From an uncultured Pseudomonadales bacterium (GTDB lineage Bacteria > Pseudomonadota > Gammaproteobacteria > Pseudomonadales > Azotimanducaceae): DNA of 64,000 nt. The translations under genes were made by a program, and so were the position numbers. The stretch lies in the NCBI GenBank assembly GCA_958296165.1, contig OY282447.1, positions 4,315,154 through 4,379,153 on the forward strand, in the 5' to 3' direction. Positions 52,433 to 61,759 of this stretch are shown piece after piece; position 1 is the first letter of the stretch; each line of letters opens with the position of its first letter. Under the pieces are notes generated by a model. The model did not search any database. It had not been told where the DNA came from and saw only the letters and a list, made by a program, of their open reading frames with translations.

Positions 52433-54758
52433 GCACCTGCGCGTCGCCGCTCTCGCTGGCGCGTTGTTCGGCATCGCGGCTGCGCTCGTCTGGTTGCTTG
52501 CGCCGCAGCCGGACCTGTACGCCGACGTGACGTTCTCCACTCTGGTTGTCGACCGCCACGGCGTGCCGTTGCGCCTGCGCACCGCCGACGACGGCCGCTA
52601 CCGCTTGTTCACTCCCCTCGAAGACATCGCCTCCGCGGCCCAGGAGGCAACGCTGCTCTACGAGGATCGCGGCTTCTATGGCCACTTCGGGGTCGATCCG
52701 CTGGCGCTGCTTCGAGCCGGCTGGACCACCTACATTCAACGCAGCCGAGTGGTCGGCGGCTCGACCGTCACTATGCAGCTGGCACGCCTGCGCTTCGGCT
52801 TGGACACCCGCTCGGTAGGCGGCAAGCTGACCCAGGCAGCCCGCGCGTTGCAGATCGAGCGGCACTACGACAAGGCGCAGATACTGGAGGCGTACCTGAA
52901 CTTGGCGCCCTACGGCGGCGCCGTGGAAGGCATCGGCACAGCCAGCCGCATCTACTTCGACAAGCCGGCCAGCGCCCTAGATTTGGGCCAAGCGCTGGCG
53001 TTGGCGGTGATTCCGCAGAACCCCAGCGCCCGCTTCCCCGCTACCAAGGCTGGGCGCTCTAGGCTGCTTGCTGCCCGCGAGCGCCTGTTCGCAGCATGGC
53101 AAGAGCGCGCCCCAGCAGACGAGCACGCCCCCGCAATGGCAGCGCTGGCGCCGGTGTTTCGGTCCCCTTCCGAGCTGCCCTTCCGCGCACCGCACTTCGT
53201 CCGCGATCACCTCCCGCCGAGCGCCGCACCAACGTTGCGCACCACGCTCGACTGGCAGCTGCAATCGCTCTTGGAACAACGCATTCGCAAGCATGTGGCG
53301 CGGCACAGGCGGGATGGCATCCACAACGCCGCAGCCTTGCTGCTCGATCACCGCAGCATGGAGGTGCTGGCGCTGGTGGGCTCCGCGAGCTTCTTCGCAG
53401 ACGCCATCGACGGCCAAGTGAACGGCGTTCGTGCGCGCCGTTCGCCCGGTTCCACTTTGAAGCCGCTGCTTTACGCGCTGGCGCTGGACGCTGGACTGAT
53501 CCATCCCATGACGCTGCTCGCGGATGCGCCGCGCCGCTACGCCGGCTATGCGCCGGAGAACTTCGACCGCGGCTTCCTAGGCCCGGTATTCGCCCGCGAC
53601 GCGCTGATCCACAGCCGCAACGTGCCGGCGGTGACCATCCTTGCCGAGGTCGGCGTGCCGCGCTTCCGCGACTGGCTGGCCGATGCCGGTGTGCGTCGTC
53701 TGCGGCCCGCCCGCGAATTGGGCTTGGCGCTCGCCTTAGGTGCCGGCGAGACCACGATGGAGGAGCTCGTGCGGCTCTATGCACTGCTGGCGAATCACGG
53801 CGTGTGGCGCGAGCTACGGACGGCCGTGGACGCGCCGCCTGATGCTGCGGATCGCCGCCTACTGAGCGGCGAGGCCAGCTTCCTGGTGCTGGACATGCTT
53901 GAGGACGTGCCACGTTTCGACGATGCGCCACTGCAACGCCGGCAGCAGGCGCCGATTTCCTGGAAGACGGGCACCTCGTTCGGCTTTCGCGATGCGTGGA
54001 GCATCGGCGTGGCCGGCCCCTATGTGCTCGCCGTTTGGGTGGGCAATTTCGACGCCACTTCCAACCCGGCGTTCGTGGGCCGAACCGCCGCGGCGCCGCT
54101 GTTCCTCAGCCTCGCCGAGAGCCTGCTGGCAGACATCGAGCCGTCGCCGCCACGCACCACCGCCGGGTTGAACCTGCGCCGTATCGAGGTGTGCGCGCCC
54201 ACCGGCGATCTGCCCGGTCGCCACTGCCCGCGCACGGCTTCGGCGTGGTTCATCCCCGGCGTGTCGCCGATCAAAGTGTCTGCCGTGCATCGAGCCGTGC
54301 GCGTGCATGCAGACACCGGCCTGCGCAGCTGCCGCGCCGACACCGAAGGCACGCGGCAGGAGGTCTACGAGTTCTGGCCGTCGGATTTGGAAGCCGTGTT
54401 CCGGCGCGCCGGCGTGGCCATCCGCAAGCCGCCGCCGTGGTCGTCGGAGTGCGGCCTCGACGTTACCGCAAGCTCGGGCCAGGCGCCGCGCATCGCGTCG
54501 CCGCAGCCGACACTGATCTACCACGCGCCGGCAACCCGAAACAACGACGGCAGCATCTTGTTCGCCGCGATTACGGACGCCGACGCGCAACGCTTGTTCT
54601 GGTTCGTCAACGGAGCGCTGGTCGCCGAGGTCGAACGCCACGAACGCTACTTCTGGACGCCGAGAAGCGGCCGCTTCTCGGTGCGCGCGGTAGACGACTT
54701 GGGGCGTGCCGCCGCGGTGTCGATCCGAGTCTCCGGCGCGGAGCTAGGCAGCAGCTGA
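52422..54758 (+). CDS. pbpC: penicillin-binding protein 1C (bifunctional glycosyltransferase/transpeptidase)
   Basis: 778 residues. A signal anchor (VAALAGALFGIAAALVWLLA), a glycosyltransferase domain with EDRGFYGHFGVDP and GGSTVTMQLARL, then a transpeptidase domain with S344-T-L-K347, SRN and K515-T-G-T. A C-terminal BiPBP-type domain follows. PbpC is not essential in model species and is taken to patch peptidoglycan after damage. The ATG lies within the macroglobulin gene end, so expression is coupled. Confidence 0.93.
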   Translation: MARRHLRVAALAGALFGIAAALVWLLAPQPDLYADVTFSTLVVDRHGVPLRLRTADDGRYRLFTPLEDIASAAQEATLLYEDRGFYGHFGVDPLALLRAGWTTYIQRSRVVGGSTVTMQLARLRFGLDTRSVGGKLTQAARALQIERHYDKAQILEAYLNLAPYGGAVEGIGTASRIYFDKPASALDLGQALALAVIPQNPSARFPATKAGRSRLLAARERLFAAWQERAPADEHAPAMAALAPVFRSPSELPFRAPHFVRDHLPPSAAPTLRTTLDWQLQSLLEQRIRKHVARHRRDGIHNAAALLLDHRSMEVLALVGSASFFADAIDGQVNGVRARRSPGSTLKPLLYALALDAGLIHPMTLLADAPRRYAGYAPENFDRGFLGPVFARDALIHSRNVPAVTILAEVGVPRFRDWLADAGVRRLRPARELGLALALGAGETTMEELVRLYALLANHGVWRELRTAVDAPPDAADRRLLSGEASFLVLDMLEDVPRFDDAPLQRRQQAPISWKTGTSFGFRDAWSIGVAGPYVLAVWVGNFDATSNPAFVGRTAAAPLFLSLAESLLADIEPSPPRTTAGLNLRRIEVCAPTGDLPGRHCPRTASAWFIPGVSPIKVSAVHRAVRVHADTGLRSCRADTEGTRQEVYEFWPSDLEAVFRRAGVAIRKPPPWSSECGLDVTASSGQAPRIASPQPTLIYHAPATRNNDGSILFAAITDADAQRLFWFVNGALVAEVERHERYFWTPRSGRFSVRAVDDLGRAAAVSIRVSGAELGSS

Positions 54759-54831
54759 GGGCGATACGCGAAGGGACTGTCAAGTCGAACAAGGCGCTAG
54801 CCCGTAGCGCATGCGTATACTCGCGGGCGTT

Positions 54832-56031
54832 ATGGCCGCGACGGAACAGCCCCTATTCAAGCCCGGCGACGGCGCTGCGCCACCTGCCCTAACCGGGCGT
54901 ACGTCGGAGCAGGCCGTGTTGTTGCGGTGTCTAGCGGGTTTGGAGGCCAACGCCGCTCCCGCCCACAATGTCGTCTTGGTTGGGCCACGGGGAAATGGCA
55001 AGACGGTGTTGCTCAATTGGTTCGAGATCGCCTGCCGCAACGGCAGGCGCGTCGACACGGTGCGGCTGACGCCGCGTGACATTCCCGACCAAGACGCTCT
55101 GATCGAGACCTTGGTGCCGCGGCGTGGGTTTGCCAAGCTGCTGCCGCGCAAGGTGGGCATCGCCTCGGTTGGGTCGGCCGAATGGCCGTCGTCCAGCGTC
55201 GTAAGGCGAAACCTAGTACATGAACTGGCAGCGCGCTGCCGGCGAAGGCCGGTCGCGGTGTTGCTCGACGAAGCCCACACTCTGGACATCGATGTCGGCG
55301 GCACACTGCTCAACGCCAGCCAGCAGGTGCGCGCCAACGCGCCATTCATGCTCATTCTGGCCGGCACGCCGGGATTGCCGGCGCAGTTGGACGCGATGGA
55401 CGCTTCCTTTTGGGGTCGTTTGGGCGATGGTCTGCTCGGCATCGGCCGCTTGAGTGAAGCCGCAGTTGCGCAGGCCCTTGCCGAGCCTTTGGAGGCGGAG
55501 GGCGTGTCCATCGACGCGGCCGCCCTGACCGCGGCGGTCGCGCATAGCCAGCACTATCCGTACTTCGTCCAGCTCTGGGGCGAGGCGCTGTGGCAGCGCC
55601 ACTTGGCCACAGAGGCTGCTCGGCTGACGGCCAACGACGTCGCAGCCGTAACGCCCTATGTGGCTGCACAGGCCGCCAACTACTACCAAGGCCGCTTCGC
55701 GGAGTTGGAGGCGGGCGGCTTGGTATCGGCAGCGACCGCCGTAGCGTCGATATTCCAAGACGATTTGGGTGCCACGGCATCCAACCAGGAAATCGACGCC
55801 GCCCTTGCCACGGCGGGCATCGAGGGCGAACGTGACCGGTTCAACGCACGCGAAGCTCTGAATCGGTTAGGCTACATCTGGCGCCCGCCAGGCCAGATCT
55901 CGCCGGTGTCATGGAGCGCCGGCATTCCCTCGCTGATGACTCATGTGCTGGCCCACGCTGATAACGCGCCGCTCGCGCAAAGCGCCACGAGGACTGGAGG
56001 AGCAAGTGGTAGAGACCACGAAGATAACTGA
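54832..56031 (+). CDS. P-loop AAA ATPase, ORC/Cdc6-like archetype
   Basis: 399 residues. Walker A LVGPRGNGKTVLLN, Walker B VAVLLDEAHTLD, a sensor segment MLILAGTPGLPAQL and a helical lid domain. It resembles the STAND/AAA ATP-binding proteins of unannotated function. TATACT at 54816-54821 lies ten bases from ATG 54832, so the transcript may be nearly leaderless; an ATG at 54811 in frame would lie upstream of this -10. The last 26 bases overlap the start of a truncated ParA-like frame. Confidence 0.8.
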   Translation: MAATEQPLFKPGDGAAPPALTGRTSEQAVLLRCLAGLEANAAPAHNVVLVGPRGNGKTVLLNWFEIACRNGRRVDTVRLTPRDIPDQDALIETLVPRRGFAKLLPRKVGIASVGSAEWPSSSVVRRNLVHELAARCRRRPVAVLLDEAHTLDIDVGGTLLNASQQVRANAPFMLILAGTPGLPAQLDAMDASFWGRLGDGLLGIGRLSEAAVAQALAEPLEAEGVSIDAAALTAAVAHSQHYPYFVQLWGEALWQRHLATEAARLTANDVAAVTPYVAAQAANYYQGRFAELEAGGLVSAATAVASIFQDDLGATASNQEIDAALATAGIEGERDRFNAREALNRLGYIWRPPGQISPVSWSAGIPSLMTHVLAHADNAPLAQSATRTGGASGRDHEDN

Positions 56032-56083
56032 GTTGGGGCCAGTCGTCGCCACCTCGAACCTGAAAGGCGGTGTTGGCAAATGA
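56006..56083 (+). pseudogene. ParA-like ATPase remnant, truncated after the Walker A lysine
   Basis: GTG 56006 sits five bases after a strong GGAGG (55996-56000). The 25-codon frame ends in ATSNLKGGVGK and then TGA (56081-56083). NLKGGVGK is the deviant Walker A motif of ParA/MinD ATPases, and it lies at the position (about residue 18-25) expected at the start of such a protein. Everything after the lysine is missing; the Rieske gene starts at ATG 56080, overlapping the stop. A continuation of ParA was not seen in other frames. This looks like a ParA gene cut by recombination, deletion or a misjoined contig. Confidence 0.75.
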
Positions 56084-57666
56084 CCGGCAGTACCTGGGCC
56101 AAAGCGGCGCATCTCGGTGCCCTCAAAGACAAGGGCCGGTTGGTATTCCGCAAAGATGGACGCCAGATCGCGCTGTTCGACACGCCGCACGGCGTACACG
56201 CCTGCAACAACCGTTGCCCCCACGAGGGCTATCCGCTGCGCGAGGGCGACCTCGACGACCAGTGCATCCTCACCTGCAACTGGCACAACTGGAAGTTCGA
56301 CCTGCAAAGCGGCAGGAACCTCTACGGCGGCGAGGGGTTGCGCACCTACCCGGTGGAAATCCGCGCCGACGAGGTATGGATCGACCTCGCGGAGCCGCCC
56401 TTCGCAGAGCGTCGTGCCGACATCCTCGCCAGCCTGCGCGAGGCCGGGGAGGACAACGCCTATGATCGCATGGCGCGTGAAATCGCTCGCCTGCACCAGC
56501 TCGGCGCCGACCCCCTTGACGCGCTGCGCGACGCCATCGACTGGTCATGGCAGCGCATGGCGTTCGGCTGGACCCATGCTTATGCCGGTCTCGCGGACTG
56601 GCTTACGCTCTACGACGAGTACGAGGACAACGACGAGATCCGTCTAGCGTGCGTGCTGGAGGGCTTCGCGCACATCGCCGACGACGTGCTGCGCGAGCCA
56701 CGCCATCCCTACCCTGACGCTGTCCAGGCATGGGACGAAGAGGCGTTCGTCGCCGCTGTAGAGCGAGAGGATGGCGACAGCGCCGTGGCGATGCTGCGCG
56801 GCGGTCTCGACGCGGGGTTGGATTTCGCAGATTTCGAGCGAGGCTTAAGCCGCGCCGCCCTCGCCCACTACAACGACTTCGGCCACTCGCTGATCTACCT
56901 AACCAAGGCAGGCCGCCTCATCGAGCGCCTCGGTGTTGAAGTGGCCGCGCCGCTGCTGCTCTCGCTCGTGCGCAGAATCGTGTTTGCGACCCGCGAGGAC
57001 CTGATCCCCGAGTTCCAGCCCTACGCGACGGCGCTCGCCGACTGGAACAAGGAGAAGAACGGCACCGACCCGGCACCCTCCGACTGGCACGGGCTCGGCC
57101 TCCGCAAGGCACTTGCCCGCACGGCCTCCCTGAGCGCGGCGCCGCCAATGTGCCTCTTCCACGCCCTGCTCGGCGCGAACGCCCGCAACCTCCTTGCCTT
57201 CGACGACCGACAGCAAGACCGCATCCGGATCTCCACCGACGACAACGTCGGCTGGCTCAGCTTCACCCACGGGATCACTTTCGCGAACGCCGTGCGCGTG
57301 CAGTGCGCCAAGTTCCCGGAGCTGTGGCCGCCGGCCCTGCTGCAAATGGCTTGCTTCAGCGGCAGGAACGCGCCTTATACGGACGATGCGATAGATGTCG
57401 AAGCATGGCGAGTCGAGCATACGTCGGCATTCATGGGGGAAGCGGTCGAGGGGCTCTTCGACCACGGCATCGACGAGTTCATCGTATCGGTACATCGGCT
57501 GAAGACCGTGCTGGCGGCGCGGGAAGAGCTGTGCGCCGCACCTCCGGCCGAGGTCGCAGACCTCATCGCGGCCGGACTCAACCGCTTCCTCCACGCACGT
57601 CTGAAGCGCAAACAGGTGCGGCGAAGCGTCTACCAGGCGATGAAGTTCGTGGCTCTCGACGGCTGA
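56080..57666 (+). CDS. Rieske [2Fe-2S] protein with large helical C-terminal domain
   Basis: 528 residues. The N-terminal 100 residues are a Rieske domain with cluster ligands Cys46, His48, Cys66 and His69 (CPHEGYP and CNWHNWKF). The next 400 are helical and rich in His, with LFHALLGANARNLLAFD and SFTHGITFANAVRVQCA, which loosely recall the questin oxidase (DUF4243) family. That match is from memory and tentative. The usual Rieske oxygenase iron domain (DxxHxxxH) is not seen. The gene begins exactly at the ParA truncation point. A redox role is likely; the substrate is unknown. Confidence 0.75.
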   Translation: MTGSTWAKAAHLGALKDKGRLVFRKDGRQIALFDTPHGVHACNNRCPHEGYPLREGDLDDQCILTCNWHNWKFDLQSGRNLYGGEGLRTYPVEIRADEVWIDLAEPPFAERRADILASLREAGEDNAYDRMAREIARLHQLGADPLDALRDAIDWSWQRMAFGWTHAYAGLADWLTLYDEYEDNDEIRLACVLEGFAHIADDVLREPRHPYPDAVQAWDEEAFVAAVEREDGDSAVAMLRGGLDAGLDFADFERGLSRAALAHYNDFGHSLIYLTKAGRLIERLGVEVAAPLLLSLVRRIVFATREDLIPEFQPYATALADWNKEKNGTDPAPSDWHGLGLRKALARTASLSAAPPMCLFHALLGANARNLLAFDDRQQDRIRISTDDNVGWLSFTHGITFANAVRVQCAKFPELWPPALLQMACFSGRNAPYTDDAIDVEAWRVEHTSAFMGEAVEGLFDHGIDEFIVSVHRLKTVLAAREELCAAPPAEVADLIAAGLNRFLHARLKRKQVRRSVYQAMKFVALDG

Positions 57667-57679
57667 TCTCGAGCTACCG

Positions 57680-57708
57680 CGCGGGCACCTACGTACTACG
57701 TACCCGCG
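57680..57708. terminator. imperfect inverted repeat between convergent genes
   Basis: CGCGGG (57680-57685), a 4-base bulge, TACGTA, one base, TACGTA, CCCGCG (57703-57708). The dyad could end transcription from both sides, as it sits between the stops of the Rieske gene and the convergent molybdopterin gene. No T-run follows, so a Rho-independent terminator is only possible. Confidence 0.4.
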
Positions 57709-57766
57709 TCTAGGCTGCCGGTGAAACGCACACGGACATGGCTAGCCCGTGCGCGTCCCGCTCGCG

Positions 57767-59989
57767 TCAGCCGCGTTCGTCGATCGCTGCCAGCACCCTC
57801 GGCGGGGACAACGGCAGATCGTCAATGCGGAACCCAAGCTGATCCCGTACCGCGTTCGATACCGCAGCCAGCGGTGCCACGATCGGCGTTTCGCCAACTC
57901 CCCGCACACCGTATGGGTGCGAAGGATTCGGCACCTCGACGATCTGGGTGTCGATCATCGGCAGGTCGGAGGCAACCGGCACTCGGTAGTCGAGGAAGCC
58001 AGCGTTCTCCATCACGCCGTCCTTGTCGTAGATGTACTCCTCGTTCAGCGCCCAGCCGATGCCTTGCACCGCACCACCCTGCATCTGGCCTTCCACATAG
58101 GAGGGGTGGATGGCGCGGCCAGCGTCTTGAATGGCGGTGAAGGCCAGCACGTCGGTCTTGCCGGTTTCGGTGTCTACCTTCAAGTCCGTCCAGTTCACCG
58201 AGAACGAAGCGCCAGCGCCTTGGGCGTTCAAGCTCGCACGGCCGAGCAGCGGGCCACCCGTGCGACCGGCGCTGCGTGCAATGTTGGCCAAGGAGAGCGG
58301 CTTCACGTCTGCGTTCACGCCGGGCTTGGGCACGGCTTCGCCGTCCACCCAATCCACCTGCTCTTCGTCCAAATCCCACGTCAGCGCGGCGCGCTGCTTG
58401 CATTGGGCGATGATGTCCTCGCACGCCTGCACGACTGCCATGCCGGTGGCGAAGGTGGTGCGGCTGCCGCCGGTGACGTTGCAGAAGCCGGTGCTCTCGG
58501 TGTCGCCCACATGCGCTTTGATCTGCTCGTAGGGTATGCCGAGGGTTTCGGCTGCCATCAACGCCATGCCGGCGCGGCTGCCGCCGATGTCTGGGCTGCC
58601 TTCCATCACCGTCGCCATGCCGTCTTCCGAGATGCGCACCTCCGCGCTCGATTGCATGCCGATGTTGAACCAGAAGCCCACTGCCAGGCCTCGGCCAGCG
58701 CCCTCGGGCACCGGTGAGGTGTAGTTCGGGTGCTCTTTGGCGGCCTGCAAGCACTCCTTCAAGCCGATGGGCGGGAAGGTGGGGCCGTAGGGAGCTTGCG
58801 TGCCTTCGGCGGCGGCGTTCTTCAAGCGCAAGTCGATGGGGTCCATGCCCAGCTTGCGCGCCAGTTCGTCGATGGCGCACTCCATCGCGTGCATAGATTG
58901 CGGCGCCCCGGGTGCGCGATAGGCGCAGACCTTGGGCTTGTTCACCAATACGTCGTTGCCTTCGATCAGCAGATTTGGCACTTCGTAGGGCGCCAGCACC
59001 GACATGCAGCCCGGCCCGGTGGGTGCGCCGGGGTAGGCGCCCGCCTCGTATGCGAGCCAAGCGGTGGCGGCGGTGAAGGTGCCGTCGTTCTTGGCGCCGA
59101 TCTTCACCTTGCACCAGGTGGCGGAAGTGGGGCCGGTGGCGCGGAACACTTCCTCGCGGCTCATCATCATCTTCACCGGACGGCCAGCCATCTGCGCCAT
59201 CTTCACGGCCAGCGGCTCCAAGTAGATGATGGTCTTGCCGCCGAAGCCGCCGCCGATTTCCGAAGGGATCACCTTGATGTTGCCAACGCGCTCGCCCAAC
59301 ACGGCGGCGGTAAGCGACCGAACCTCGAAGTGGCCTTGCGTGCAGCACCAGATGGTGGCCTTGCCGTCTTCGTTCACGGTGGCGGTGCAGGCGTGGGGTT
59401 CGATGTAGCCTTGGTGGGCGGTAGGTACGCGGTGCTCGCTTTCCACCACCACATCGGCCTCAGCGAAGCCCTGCTCGACGTCGCCGCGCTCGAACTTCTG
59501 CATCGCCGCGATGTTGCTGGCCGGCTTGGACGTATCGCCGTTGGTGTGCTGGTTCTCGTTCACCAGCGTGGCGCCCTCGGCCATGGCTTCGTCGAGAGAG
59601 AGAACGGGGTTCAGCACCTCGTAATCCACTTCGATCAGATCCAGCGCGGCGTCGGCTTCATCCAGCGTCTTTGCCGCCACCGCCGCCACGGCGTGGCCGT
59701 GGTAGAGCACCTTATCGCGGGCGATCACGTTCTTGGCGAGGTCGTTGCGGCCGGCGTCCGGGAAGTCCGCGCCGGCGACTACCGCGAGCACGCCGTCTGC
59801 GGCGCGCGCCTTGCTCAAGTCCACGCTCTTGATGCGGGCGTGCGCATACGGGCTGCGCAACACCTTGCCGTAGAGCATGCCGGGCAAGTTCAGGTCCGCG
59901 CCGAACGCCGCTCGCCCGGTTACCTTCTCGATGCCGTCGGGACGCACCGGGCGGGTGCCGATTGCTTTCAGATCTACCGCTTCTGCCAC
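57767..59989 (-). CDS. xanthine dehydrogenase-family molybdopterin-binding subunit
   Basis: 740 residues. GGGFGGK binds the molybdopterin, YRAPGAPQSMHAME follows, and RGVGETPI ends with the catalytic Glu700. It is the large subunit of an enzyme that hydroxylates aldehydes, purines or CO (CoxL type). The active-site loop AYRAPG lacks the CSFR Cys of true CO dehydrogenase, so a CoxL form I function is unlikely. GTG 59989 is preceded by AAGGAGAA. The FAD and iron-sulfur subunits expected beside it are not in the window. Confidence 0.9.
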   Translation of the reverse strand: MAEAVDLKAIGTRPVRPDGIEKVTGRAAFGADLNLPGMLYGKVLRSPYAHARIKSVDLSKARAADGVLAVVAGADFPDAGRNDLAKNVIARDKVLYHGHAVAAVAAKTLDEADAALDLIEVDYEVLNPVLSLDEAMAEGATLVNENQHTNGDTSKPASNIAAMQKFERGDVEQGFAEADVVVESEHRVPTAHQGYIEPHACTATVNEDGKATIWCCTQGHFEVRSLTAAVLGERVGNIKVIPSEIGGGFGGKTIIYLEPLAVKMAQMAGRPVKMMMSREEVFRATGPTSATWCKVKIGAKNDGTFTAATAWLAYEAGAYPGAPTGPGCMSVLAPYEVPNLLIEGNDVLVNKPKVCAYRAPGAPQSMHAMECAIDELARKLGMDPIDLRLKNAAAEGTQAPYGPTFPPIGLKECLQAAKEHPNYTSPVPEGAGRGLAVGFWFNIGMQSSAEVRISEDGMATVMEGSPDIGGSRAGMALMAAETLGIPYEQIKAHVGDTESTGFCNVTGGSRTTFATGMAVVQACEDIIAQCKQRAALTWDLDEEQVDWVDGEAVPKPGVNADVKPLSLANIARSAGRTGGPLLGRASLNAQGAGASFSVNWTDLKVDTETGKTDVLAFTAIQDAGRAIHPSYVEGQMQGGAVQGIGWALNEEYIYDKDGVMENAGFLDYRVPVASDLPMIDTQIVEVPNPSHPYGVRGVGETPIVAPLAAVSNAVRDQLGFRIDDLPLSPPRVLAAIDERG

Positions 59990-59999
59990 TGATTTCTCC

Positions 60000-60166
60000 T
60001 TTTGTGGAAACTCGGCGCCAAGCGCCGCTCAATTGCTTGCCATCAAATGCCGCCGCCTTAAGGCGCGACGACCTCCCTACACACGATGGTCTGCGATATG
60101 CACTGTGGCGTCAAGGGCTGGTCCCAGTTGTTTGCGCACGTCGATAGGGCACTAGTGCATGACGGT
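60000..60166. other. intergenic region containing the downstream part of a duplicated unit
   Basis: About 167 bp. The stretch from roughly 60127 to 60166, next to the end of the membrane-anchored protein gene, resembles that at 61797-61830, next to its damaged copy (GATAGGGCACTA in both). So the duplication extends past the stop codons. Nothing else recognisable. Confidence 0.5.
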
Positions 60167-61759
60167 CTATCTCGGCACGGCAGCAAGAACCAGCTTATCC
60201 CCTCTCACTTGCAGTTGCCGCGAACCTGATTCAACGCGCTTGCAGGGCGCGTCGTAGTCGAACTCGAAGCGCGAGTCCGGCTGGCTGTGCAGCTCGATAC
60301 TGTCCATGTGAAAGACATCCAATACGGAACGATAGACCCCGCGCCGCCTCAGGCGAGCCACGCACTCCTTGTGATCCTGCGCCGATCGGCTGGTGCAGGG
60401 CGCGGTTGAGCCGATTTGCCGGTGAAAAACAAGTGCGCCATCGACGATGCGCTCGTTGACCACGCCACCCACATCGTAGAGCCTTGCGTCGGCTGCCATG
60501 ACGCTTGCCAAGCGTGACAGCTCCGCCGCCTTGTCGCCGGCCGTGAGATACTCGAATACGGTATCGCCGGTGGCCGCATCGAGCACTTGGAAGTTCCACG
60601 CGTGCAGGATCAGCCATCGGCTGTCGTCGGAAAGCGACATACGACCGCCAAAGCCCCTCAGAGGCAGTTCTCGCGTCCACCGCACCTGGACGTCGCTAGG
60701 CTCGTATTGGAAGTCGCGGCCAGCCAGCTGCCAAAGCCGGTAGTCGCTGTCGGTTCGCTCCCCGCGCTTGGCGAAATACCCTCTGCTGCTCGATGCTAGG
60801 ACGGCATAGCTTCGTTCGACTTGAATGCGCGGTGCAGAGCCATCCGCCTGTGCATAGAGCCCTTCGGCCTGGCCGACCTCCAGTTCGCGCACATCGCCCG
60901 TAGCGGAATAGAACCGATGTAGCCCCAGGCCAAACTCATTCGGATGGGCGTCGAAGAACACGACCTCGGCCGCGTCCGTGGTATAGGACGCGCCGAATCC
61001 GCTCTCGTAGTCGTTGCTCGGCGTGTACTTGAGGTCCAAGTCGAAGTGCGCTTCTTCACGAGTATCCAAGTTGCGTATGAACAGCCTGCTCGCCCCGCCG
61101 CCGATGGGCTCATGCAAGTAGAAGGAAGAACCGTCGGGCGCAACGCCGAAGTTCCATGCCTTGTCCGTCTCGTAGGCCACTTGTCCATCGATGTAGATGC
61201 GCACGGGTTCTGGTGTGTTCGCCGCCCTGAACTCGCGTGAATTCAGGCGCAAGTCGGCAAACCCGACGAGCATGGCCCCGTCGGCACTTCGCCCGATACG
61301 CCGATGGTTGGGAACGAACGGCAGCACATCGGAGAACAACGTGCCGGCACCGTCAACCACGGCGAACTCGGCGCCGTCTTCGGTTGGCACGGTGACGACG
61401 GCCACGTTGGGGGCTGACCCGCGCCCGAAGGTAACCGAGCAATCCTTGCTAGAGATGACCTCCCTTGGCTCCCAGGCCTCGCTTGGCTCTTGAACCACCG
61501 GGGGTTCCTCCACCGCGGGGCGAGGTTGAGACGCCTCTGTGTTGGACGGCCCCACTTGGGGCAACTGTACGGCTAACGCCCCTCCGGCCGGTTTTCCGTT
61601 CTCATTTGTCTTTAGCTCTGGCTGCGGAAGTGCTGTCCAGACAATGGCCAGTACCGTCACCAACAGAACCGCACATGCAATCGCTAGCCAAAGCCCGCGC
61701 AATGTTGTCAATTGCAGTTCCCGTGTACGCCAACTGGATCCATGCGTTCGCCACATCAT
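60167..61759 (-). CDS. membrane-anchored, propeller-like protein of unknown function, intact copy
   Basis: 530 residues. One N-terminal membrane segment (GLWLAIACAVLLVTVLAIVW), a Pro-rich linker (VEEPPVVQEPSEAWEPRE) and a large beta-rich domain with recurring units such as IGRSADGAMLVGFADLRLN, NFGVAPDGSSFYLHEPIGG and LSDDSRWLILHAWNFQVLD, resembling WD40/beta-propeller blades. I do not recognise the family. The second copy at 61831-64000 is broken, so this one probably keeps the function. It would face the periplasm. Confidence 0.75.
   Translation of the reverse strand: MMWRTHGSSWRTRELQLTTLRGLWLAIACAVLLVTVLAIVWTALPQPELKTNENGKPAGGALAVQLPQVGPSNTEASQPRPAVEEPPVVQEPSEAWEPREVISSKDCSVTFGRGSAPNVAVVTVPTEDGAEFAVVDGAGTLFSDVLPFVPNHRRIGRSADGAMLVGFADLRLNSREFRAANTPEPVRIYIDGQVAYETDKAWNFGVAPDGSSFYLHEPIGGGASRLFIRNLDTREEAHFDLDLKYTPSNDYESGFGASYTTDAAEVVFFDAHPNEFGLGLHRFYSATGDVRELEVGQAEGLYAQADGSAPRIQVERSYAVLASSSRGYFAKRGERTDSDYRLWQLAGRDFQYEPSDVQVRWTRELPLRGFGGRMSLSDDSRWLILHAWNFQVLDAATGDTVFEYLTAGDKAAELSRLASVMAADARLYDVGGVVNERIVDGALVFHRQIGSTAPCTSRSAQDHKECVARLRRRGVYRSVLDVFHMDSIELHSQPDSRFEFDYDAPCKRVESGSRQLQVRGDKLVLAAVPR

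Noticed and set aside
57767-59989. CO dehydrogenase large subunit (CoxL form I)
   Set aside because: The active-site loop reads AYRAPGAP and not the AYRCSFR motif of true CO dehydrogenase, and no coxM or coxS is adjacent.
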